Made by a program: the position numbers and the translations under genes
From: an uncultured Chloroflexota bacterium
GTDB taxonomy: Bacteria > Chloroflexota > Anaerolineae > UBA4142 > SHND01
Direction: 5' to 3'
Assembly: GCA_937870825.1 (NCBI GenBank)
Contig: CALMZO010000018.1
Location: 1 to 32,094, forward strand
Length of the DNA: 32,094 nucleotides
Shown here: positions 17,059 through 23,348 of the stretch, piece after piece
Position numbering within the stretch: position 1 is the first letter of the stretch
How the letters are laid out: every line of letters starts with the position of its first letter
Notes under the pieces: model-generated
The model's input: the letters and a program-made list of their open reading frames with translations, nothing else
What the model was told of the DNA's origin: nothing
The model's database searches: none

Positions 17059-18144
17059 ATGGCAATTCAAGAACATCTCAATGTGTTGTACGAAGGCGTC
17101 AACGTTTGGAATGAATGGCGTTTGCAAGAATCGGTGACGCGTCCCGATTTGAGCGAAGCGACGCTGCGTGAAGCCGACCTCACATGGGCGAATTTGCGCG
17201 GCGCGATTTTGCGCGGCGCGGATTTGGTGGGCGCGGACATGACCGAAGCCGATTTGAGCGAAGCAGATTTGAGCGATGCCAAATTGCGCGGCGCGAGTTT
17301 GCGCGCGGCAAATCTCGATTGGGCATTTTTGCGCGGCGCGGATTTGCAGGGCGCGGACCTGGGCGGCGCGGTGTTGAGCGATGCGAATTTGAGCGGCGCG
17401 AATTTGTGCGGTTCGGATTTATCGGGCGCGAAATTGACGGGCGCGAATTTAACGGGGACGAATTTTTTTGGCGCGAATGTAATCGGCGCGATTTTTTTAG
17501 AAGCACAAGTTGCCGATACAAAATTCGGCAACGTGGACTTGAGTCAAGCCGTCGGACTTTCGAATGTTCGACACGCGGGTCCGTCGAACATCGGGATTGA
17601 TACGATTTATCAATCGAACGGCGAAATCCCCGAAGTGTTTTTGCGCGGCGCGGGCGTGCCCGAAAGTTTTATCGCCTTTATCAAATCGCTTTCGGGGCAG
17701 CGCAGTCAGCTGTACGCCTGCACCATCAGTTACGCGACCAAAGACCAACGCTTTTGTGACCGTCTCTATGCGGACTTGCAAGCGCGCGGCATTCGCACGT
17801 GGTATTTTCCCAAACACGTCAAACGCAGCAAAGAATTTTTTCAAGAGATTCAAATCTATCAACGCATTTTCGACAAAGTGATTTTTGTTTGCTCGAAACA
17901 TTCGCTCGACCCGCGCTCGATTGTGCAAGAGATTGACGAAAATTTGAAACGCGAACGGTTGGAACACAAAGACGTTTTTTATCCGATTGTGTTGGATGAT
18001 TTTTTGTTCAGCAGTTGGCAGCATCCGCACAAACGGTTGGTTGTCGAACGCGTGGCCGCCGATTTTCGCGGCTGGCAGCGCAGCGACAATCGCTATCAGC
18101 AAGCGTTGACGAAATTGATTACGACATTGCGCGTAAAGGTGTAG
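17059..18144 (+). CDS. Pentapeptide-repeat / TIR domain protein
   Basis: The 361-aa protein carries a long right-handed pentapeptide helix (about residues 30-165, A(D/N)LxxA repeats). A conserved connector (GPSNIGIDTIYQSNGEIPEVFLRGAGVPE in two pieces, about 174-202) leads to a TIR domain (about 216-340). The TIR core shows SYATKDQRFCDRLYADL, a beta-D-like VIFVCSKHSL, and E291 in SIVQEIDENL at the usual catalytic glutamate position. The standard CWFAPED motif is changed to TWYFPKH. Bacterial TIR domains cleave NAD or make cyclic ADP-ribose-type signals; whether this one is active is unknown. I know pentapeptide-TIR fusions of this layout from cyanobacteria and other multicellular-type bacteria. 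Its stop codon lies inside an 18-bp inverted repeat. Confidence 0.88.
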   Translation: MAIQEHLNVLYEGVNVWNEWRLQESVTRPDLSEATLREADLTWANLRGAILRGADLVGADMTEADLSEADLSDAKLRGASLRAANLDWAFLRGADLQGADLGGAVLSDANLSGANLCGSDLSGAKLTGANLTGTNFFGANVIGAIFLEAQVADTKFGNVDLSQAVGLSNVRHAGPSNIGIDTIYQSNGEIPEVFLRGAGVPESFIAFIKSLSGQRSQLYACTISYATKDQRFCDRLYADLQARGIRTWYFPKHVKRSKEFFQEIQIYQRIFDKVIFVCSKHSLDPRSIVQEIDENLKRERLEHKDVFYPIVLDDFLFSSWQHPHKRLVVERVAADFRGWQRSDNRYQQALTKLITTLRVKV

Positions 18145-18198
18145 GGGCGAAGCATCCTGAGCGGAATGTAATGCAGTCGAAGGATGCTTCGCCCCTAC
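18141..18198. repeat. 18-bp inverted repeat overlapping the TIR stop codon
   Basis: GTAGGGGCGAAGCATCCT (18141-18158) pairs perfectly with 18181-18198 around 22 bases. The TAG stop of the TIR gene is part of the left arm. The wording (GTAGGGGCGAAGCATCC, TCCTGAGC...GTCGAAGG) matches dispersed repeats I know from many environmental genomes. It could also act as a hairpin that tunes the amount of downstream ATPase. Confidence 0.75.
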
Positions 18199-18228
18199 TC
18201 AACAACCCCATCCTCCAGAGGAACCCCT

Positions 18229-19524
18229 ATGCAATTCCAATATCTCCGCGCCGATGATTTTGACCGCGCCTGGCTCAACTTTGAACTCGACCTGCCGCTC
18301 GACCCCTGTCCCGACGGCAAACCGAATCCGTTTTACGTCGAACGTCCCGGCAACGTTGTGGGACAACTCGAAGAATCGTTGCTCGCGCCGTTTTATCAAG
18401 CGCCCAAATTTTTCTTTTCGGGACATCGCGGCTGCGGCAAGTCCACCGAAATGCGCCGCCTTGCGGTGAATCCCGAAATTCTCAAACGCTATTATCCGAT
18501 TCACTTTACGATTCGCGATGAAGCCGATGTCAACAATCTCGATTTCAAAGACATCCTGCTCGCGCTGGGCGGACGTTTGTATCGCGAGTACACCTCACGC
18601 GGCAAGCAGCTCTCACCGAATTTGGAAAAAGCGCTGACGCAGTGGCGCGGCTCGATTGAAGAAGAAATCGTACACAGCAGTCGGTTTCGCGGACTCGAAG
18701 TTGAGGGCGGACTGTTTGGTTTTTTCGCGCAAGCGGGACTGAAAATGAAATTGGAACCCGCGACGCGCAAAACCATTCGCCAGGTGATTGAACGCGACAT
18801 CACGGGCTTGATTGACGTGATTGACAATATCGCGGCGGCGATTCAAGAACAGGAACAGCGGATGCCGCTGCTCCTCATTGACGACCTCGACAAACCCGAT
18901 TTGAAAACCGCGCAAGATATTTTTTACGCGCATCGCGAAACGATGCTGCAGCCGCACTGCGCGATTGTGTACACCGTTTCCAGTCCGCTCTTTTACAGTC
19001 CCGAATTTGAAGCGATTCGTGACCGCGCGATTTTTTTGCCGAATATCAAACTGCACGCGCGCGGGCAAACGCGCGCCGAACGCAGCGGCTACAAAACGAT
19101 GCGCGATTTTGTGGGCAAACGAATGGACCTCGCGTTGATTGGTCCGCAGGCGTTGAAACACGCAATTCAAATCAGCGGCGGGGTTTTCCGGGAATTGTCG
19201 CGCGTGATGCGTTTTGCGCTTCGCAACGGACGCAAAAACGGAAAAATTTTGTTGGAGCATGTGCGTCTCGCCGAAGCAGAGATTCGCGGTGAATATCGCC
19301 GCATTTTGTCGGGCGAACAGCGCACAACCTTGCAAAAAGTGCACGCGACCAATTCGTACGACGAACCCGAAAAAATCGCGCCGCTGCTGCAAATTTTGGC
19401 GGCGTTGGAATATGCGGACGACGAGCCGTGGTGCGATGTGCATCCCGCGTTGATTCCGCTTTTGCAAGAAAATGGGCATGTCGCAAACGAAACCGAAAAC
19501 GCGCTCGCGCAAAACGACGCGTAA
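18229..19524 (+). CDS. P-loop ATPase (KAP/STAND-like), partner of the TIR gene
   Basis: The 431-aa protein starts at the ATG with AGAGGAA (18217-18223) upstream. An in-frame ATG 15 codons earlier lies within the inverted repeat and is rejected. Walker A is GHRGCGKST (65-73). Walker B is LLLIDDLDK (214-222), with an acidic DD pair typical of AAA/KAP/STAND ATPases. A sensor-like VYTVSSPLFYS segment follows, then helical regions resembling a winged-helix or lid part (ISGGVFRELSRVMRFALRNGR) and a C-terminal tail. There are no TM helices, unlike KAP proteins. It overlaps the next gene by about 50 bp in another frame, so the two are translationally linked. The role is probably an NTP-driven switch in the TIR system (inference). 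Confidence 0.8.
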   Translation: MQFQYLRADDFDRAWLNFELDLPLDPCPDGKPNPFYVERPGNVVGQLEESLLAPFYQAPKFFFSGHRGCGKSTEMRRLAVNPEILKRYYPIHFTIRDEADVNNLDFKDILLALGGRLYREYTSRGKQLSPNLEKALTQWRGSIEEEIVHSSRFRGLEVEGGLFGFFAQAGLKMKLEPATRKTIRQVIERDITGLIDVIDNIAAAIQEQEQRMPLLLIDDLDKPDLKTAQDIFYAHRETMLQPHCAIVYTVSSPLFYSPEFEAIRDRAIFLPNIKLHARGQTRAERSGYKTMRDFVGKRMDLALIGPQALKHAIQISGGVFRELSRVMRFALRNGRKNGKILLEHVRLAEAEIRGEYRRILSGEQRTTLQKVHATNSYDEPEKIAPLLQILAALEYADDEPWCDVHPALIPLLQENGHVANETENALAQNDA

Positions 19525-19957
19525 CGTTGACCCGCTCGACGAACTTGTCCAAGAACTCGCGTTGGCGCTTCGTCTCGACCGCGCCGCGCTGTTGTTCGTG
19601 ATTGCTTCCGCGCGTCCGACGCGTGAACGCGCGCAAAAAAAATTGTCCGACGCACTGCAAGCGATGGGACAACACATCCGATTCATGGACGCGAGCGAAC
19701 TCACCGACGGCGATGTGCCAATGGCGATTCGCAACGAGCAAGAACGCGGCAAGAAAATTTTTTTCGTCAGCAACTTGCGCGCGGGCGGCGAAGCGACATT
19801 GCGCGCGCTCAACGTGCGCCGCGAATATTTTTCCGAACTGCGCGCCCGCGTGGTGTTTTGGCTGACGCCGACCGAAGAAAAAGTATTGGCGCGCCATGCG
19901 ACGGATTTCTGGATGTTTCGACAGCGCACCATATATCTGTCGTCAGACAAAACCTAA
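19472..19957 (+). CDS. Small protein resembling a segment of NACHT/STAND-associated proteins
   Basis: This 161-aa protein (or 159 aa from the second ATG at 19478) overlaps the ATPase 3' end in a different frame. It opens with a basic stretch, then LVQELALALRLDRAALLFVIASA and IFFVSNL. Its C-terminal half (RALNVRREYFSEL, VVFWLTPTEEKVLARHATDFW) strongly recalls a region found in many bacterial STAND/NACHT and TPR signalling proteins, where the wording is ALNxxRE...PxVxWL...LAxxAPDFWxWR. There that region usually sits inside a larger polypeptide; here it is a free-standing gene next to the ATPase. No catalytic motif is visible. It may be an adaptor joining the ATPase to an effector. The family match is from memory. 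Confidence 0.7.
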   Translation: MGMSQTKPKTRSRKTTRNVDPLDELVQELALALRLDRAALLFVIASARPTRERAQKKLSDALQAMGQHIRFMDASELTDGDVPMAIRNEQERGKKIFFVSNLRAGGEATLRALNVRREYFSELRARVVFWLTPTEEKVLARHATDFWMFRQRTIYLSSDKT

Positions 19958-19981
19958 TTCGTGAAACGGAGTCCTCACCTC

Positions 19982-21298
19982 ATGACCCGGGTCATCTCGA
20001 TTCTCAATCTCCAAGCCGGCGGCGGAAAAACAACCACCGCGCTCAATTTGGCAACCGCGCTCAAACGACGCGGGCACAATGTCCTCGCCGTTGACCTCTC
20101 GCCAACAGAAATGTTGGAACAGCGCGTCCGTTTATCAAATCCGTCCCGCTATGCCCGTTCCGAACACAACGCGAAAATTGTTTCGACGGTGGAGGGCTGG
20201 CATCTGATGCGCGGCGCGGTCGCGCTCCCCGCGCTGCACGCGCAAACACTCGCGCGTGCAACCCTTCGTTTCTCAGGGCAAGCTCCAACCGTTTCGTCGC
20301 AAGATTTGCGTTCGCTGTTTGACGCGTACGATTATGTGCTGCTTGATGGTTCCAATGACGAACGCGCCGTGTTGTTTGAAGCGCTCGCATTGACGGACGA
20401 AGTGATTGTGCCGCTCGATTCGGAATCGCTTCAATTTCACGATGCGGTGGAACGTCTCGCCAACATGTTTGCCGCGCAGTTGTCCGCGCATCCGCAGTTG
20501 AAATTTGGCGGCGTGTTTCTCGCGCGCTATGCGCCGCGTTTTCGCCGCGCGCGCGAAATGTTGACGGCGTTGTTCAACGCGCTGGGTCCCGTCAATTGTT
20601 TTTCCGCGTACCTGCGCGATTCGAACGAAATTCGTCAAGCGGAACGGCGGCGCGCGAGCGTGTTGACCGACGCGCCGACTTCGCAAGCCGCGCACGCATT
20701 TCATCACCTCGCGGAACAATTGACGGACGCGAGCGTGCCGCGTCTCGTGCCGAATCCCGCGCTGTTCATCATGCCCGGACGCGCAACAATTCAGCCAACG
20801 CGAGACGACGACGCGCCTGCGCCAATGGACGTTATCGAAATTCTTCCGACCTTCCTCGAACGCGCGCACAACGCCGCGCATCCCCATCAAGCAATTCGTT
20901 ACGCGGTGATGTCATTGTTGGAGCAGCCGCAAAATTTGAGCGCGTTGGAATTTTTTGAAACGCGTTTGAGCGAATGGCTCGACGGCGCGTCATTTCGTGA
21001 AATCGAAACGTTGTGCGAACTCGGCGAATTTCTAAGCGAACACGGTTTCGACCATTACGCCGCGCAAACGTTTCGCCGCGCGCTCGCGCTGCATCCGAAT
21101 CAATTGAACGCGTGGATGGGCCTGGCGCGCGTGACGTTGGACGCGGACGAACGCACCAGCGCGTTGGAAAATTGTCTCGCGCTCGACGAAGGCATGACCG
21201 CCGCCGAAGCGGTTCCTTCACCGACGCGCCCGCGTTCAACTAATCAACCGCGCACATTTGTTTCGCCATTCGCGTCAATGCAGCCCGCGACGGCGTAG
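19982..21298 (+). CDS. Divergent ParA/MinD-type ATPase with TPR-like tail
   Basis: The 438-aa protein starts at the ATG with GGAG 10 bases upstream. A Walker A loop (NLQAGGGKTTTALNLATALKR) opens it, but the ParA signature lysine position (KGGxGK) is Q11; only K16 of the P-loop remains. The usual DxDPQ is DLSPTE, and the IIDCPP switch is LLDGSND. The ATPase part ends near residue 260. A helical tail follows with TPR-like repeats (GFDHYAAQTFRRALALHPNQLNAWMGLA). Classic ParA dimer hydrolysis needs the signature lysine, so this protein may only bind nucleotide or act as a scaffold. No ParB gene or parS-like repeats are present, which argues against a partition role. Confidence 0.78.
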   Translation: MTRVISILNLQAGGGKTTTALNLATALKRRGHNVLAVDLSPTEMLEQRVRLSNPSRYARSEHNAKIVSTVEGWHLMRGAVALPALHAQTLARATLRFSGQAPTVSSQDLRSLFDAYDYVLLDGSNDERAVLFEALALTDEVIVPLDSESLQFHDAVERLANMFAAQLSAHPQLKFGGVFLARYAPRFRRAREMLTALFNALGPVNCFSAYLRDSNEIRQAERRRASVLTDAPTSQAAHAFHHLAEQLTDASVPRLVPNPALFIMPGRATIQPTRDDDAPAPMDVIEILPTFLERAHNAAHPHQAIRYAVMSLLEQPQNLSALEFFETRLSEWLDGASFREIETLCELGEFLSEHGFDHYAAQTFRRALALHPNQLNAWMGLARVTLDADERTSALENCLALDEGMTAAEAVPSPTRPRSTNQPRTFVSPFASMQPATA

Positions 21299-21307
21299 GT
21301 TTTTCGG

Positions 21308-21376
21308 AATTCACGAATAACGCCAATCTTCACGAATCCGATTCATAAATTCGTGTGATTTGTGTAATTCGTGGAT
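21308..21376. repeat. Interrupted inverted repeat, ATCCACGAAT family (copy 2)
   Basis: The left part (AATTCACGAATAAC, then TTCACGAATC) pairs imperfectly with the right part (AAATTCGTGTGATTT, then GTAATTCGTGGAT). Wording and layout match the element at 14411-14477. It fills the gap between the ParA-like gene and the peptidase gene. Confidence 0.65.
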
Positions 21377-21405
21377 TTCATTTCGAGTTCGAGTAAAAAT
21401 TTCTT

Positions 21406-23343
21406 ATGGCGAATGAAACAACCTCTGTGACGGAAACGCCTCCCGCACCCGCGAAACGCAAGCCGCGCAAGCGCGCGGTGCAAAACATTCTCGGCACGAC
21501 GGTGATGCTCCAGGATTTTCTCGCCGAGCAAGACGCGGCGAAATTTAACTGCGCGGACCGCGAACTCATTATCGAGCAGGCGCTTGTGCTGCTCGAACAG
21601 CTGTATGTGCATTTGCCGTTGAAACGCGCGATGCACGCGGTGGACCCCATTCAACGCTTGAAATTGTTGCGGCGGCGCATCGCCGTCTTGAGCCAGGTGG
21701 AATTCAATCGCGAGATGCTCGCCATTTTTACCGAACTGCGCGATTTGCACACGAATTATTTGCTGCCCGAACCGTTTCAACGCCGCACCGCGCTCCTGCC
21801 GTTTTTGCTCGAAGAATTTTTCCAGGACGGAACGCGGCAATACATGGTCTCGCACGTCGCGACGGGTTTTCGTCACACATGGTTCAAAGCGGGCGTCATC
21901 GTCACGCATTGGAACGGCACGCCGATTGACCGCGCGGTGGCGTTGAACGCCGAGCAGCAGATGGGCAGCAATCCCGAAGCGCGTCACGCGCGCGGACTCG
22001 AGGCCATGACGATTCGTCCGCTCATGTTGACGGTGCCGCCGGATGAAGAATGGGTGATGGTGCGGTATCTCGCCAAAGATGGACCGCATGAAATTCAGTT
22101 TCGCTGGCGCGTGTTGGAACCGACGCCCTCGCCCGACAGTGTTGACCCGAACAAAAGTGAAACATTGTCCGCGTTCGCGTTGGGCTATGATGCGTTGACG
22201 GAAACTGCGCGGCGCGTGAAAAAATTTTTGTTTTCGCCTCAAGCGTTGGAAACGGAAAAACGCATGGCGACGTTAGGCGCGGACGCGACGAAACGCGATT
22301 TAAAGAAAAATTCTACAATGCCCGATGTGTTTTCATTTCGCGCGGTGGAGACGCCATCGGGAACGTTCGCTTACATTCGCATTTGGACGTTCATGGTTAG
22401 CGACGAAGCCGCGTTCGTCAATGAATTTATTCGCATTCTCGAAATGCTGCCGCAGAACGGTTTGCTCCTCGACGTGCGCGCGAACGGCGGGGGCTTGATT
22501 CAAGCGGGCGAACGTTTGTTGCAGGTATTGACGCCGCGCGCGATTGAACCCAGTCGTTTGCATTTCATCAATACGCCGCTCACGCGCGAATTGAGTACGC
22601 GCGTGGAATGGTTGTCGCGCTGGCGCGAATCCATCGAACAAGCGGTTGAAACAGGTTCCGCGTTTTCGTACGGCTTTCCACTGCAATCGTCATCCGCGTA
22701 CAACTCACTCGGACAAAAATATCACGGACCCGTTGTGTTGATTGTGGATGCGTTGTGTTACAGCACGACCGATATTTTCGCGGCGGGCTTTCAAGACCAT
22801 CGCATCGGAAAAATTTTGGGAACGACGGGCAACATGGGCGCGGGGGGCGCGAATGTGTGGACGCACGAACTCTTGCGCGAGTTGATGCCCGATGACCATT
22901 CGCCGTTCAAAAAATTGCCGAACGGCGCGTCGTTCCGCGTGGCGATTCGCCGCACCACGCGCGTCGGCGAACATTCGGGCGTGCCGCTCGAAGGACTCGG
23001 CGTCCTTCCCGATGCGGTGCATCGCATGACGGCAAACGATTTGTTGAATCAGAATGAGGACTTGATTCGCAAAGCGGGAGAAATGCTCGCGGCATGTCCC
23101 GTGCGCGAACTGGACGCGAAACTCGCAGGCGAAAATGGTTCGCTCAAGGTTACGGTCAATACAAAAAATATCGCGCGGCTCGACGTGTACGTGGACGAGC
23201 GTCCGCAAACAAGTCTCGACGTGGACGACGGCAAAACAACGCTGGCGGTTTCCACCGCCGCGCAGACGGAATGCATTGACCTGCGCGCGTTCGCGCAAAA
23301 TGAATTGGTGGCGCGGAAAAAAATTACGCTGCACAACGTATGA
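21406..23343 (+). CDS. Cytosolic S41 (tricorn/CTP-like) serine peptidase
   Basis: This 645-aa protein has no signal peptide or TM helix; its basic N-terminus (AKRKPRKRA) is not a leader. An N-terminal helical part leads to ELRDLHTNYLL, with H115 at the position of the catalytic histidine in tricorn-type S41 enzymes. A PDZ-like segment follows (AGVIVTHWNGTPIDRAV, about 162-178). The peptidase core shows LLLDVRANGGG (353-363), the nucleophile S453 in DALCYSTTDIFAAGFQDH, and EGLGVLPD (529-536). The catalytic elements look intact. A small beta-rich C-terminal domain (about 565-645) ends the protein. S41 enzymes with C-terminal or tail-processing roles are usually periplasmic, so a cytosolic form next to TIR and NTPase genes is suggestive of an effector or maturation protease (inference). 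No clear Shine-Dalgarno is seen. Confidence 0.85.
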   Translation: MANETTSVTETPPAPAKRKPRKRAVQNILGTTVMLQDFLAEQDAAKFNCADRELIIEQALVLLEQLYVHLPLKRAMHAVDPIQRLKLLRRRIAVLSQVEFNREMLAIFTELRDLHTNYLLPEPFQRRTALLPFLLEEFFQDGTRQYMVSHVATGFRHTWFKAGVIVTHWNGTPIDRAVALNAEQQMGSNPEARHARGLEAMTIRPLMLTVPPDEEWVMVRYLAKDGPHEIQFRWRVLEPTPSPDSVDPNKSETLSAFALGYDALTETARRVKKFLFSPQALETEKRMATLGADATKRDLKKNSTMPDVFSFRAVETPSGTFAYIRIWTFMVSDEAAFVNEFIRILEMLPQNGLLLDVRANGGGLIQAGERLLQVLTPRAIEPSRLHFINTPLTRELSTRVEWLSRWRESIEQAVETGSAFSYGFPLQSSSAYNSLGQKYHGPVVLIVDALCYSTTDIFAAGFQDHRIGKILGTTGNMGAGGANVWTHELLRELMPDDHSPFKKLPNGASFRVAIRRTTRVGEHSGVPLEGLGVLPDAVHRMTANDLLNQNEDLIRKAGEMLAACPVRELDAKLAGENGSLKVTVNTKNIARLDVYVDERPQTSLDVDDGKTTLAVSTAAQTECIDLRAFAQNELVARKKITLHNV

Positions 23344-23348
23344 ATTGG

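Noticed and set aside
17140-17560. Tandem DNA repeat or CRISPR-like periodicity
   Set aside because: The 15-bp period is explained by the pentapeptide repeats of the encoded protein.
18184-18228. Upstream ATG of the P-loop ATPase
   Set aside because: It lies in the right arm of the inverted repeat, has no ribosome site, and would add a non-conserved MLRPYSTTPSSRGTP stretch. The ATG at 18229 has AGAGGAA.
19982-21298. Plasmid or chromosome partition locus
   Set aside because: No ParB, no centromere-like repeats, and the ParA signature lysine is missing.
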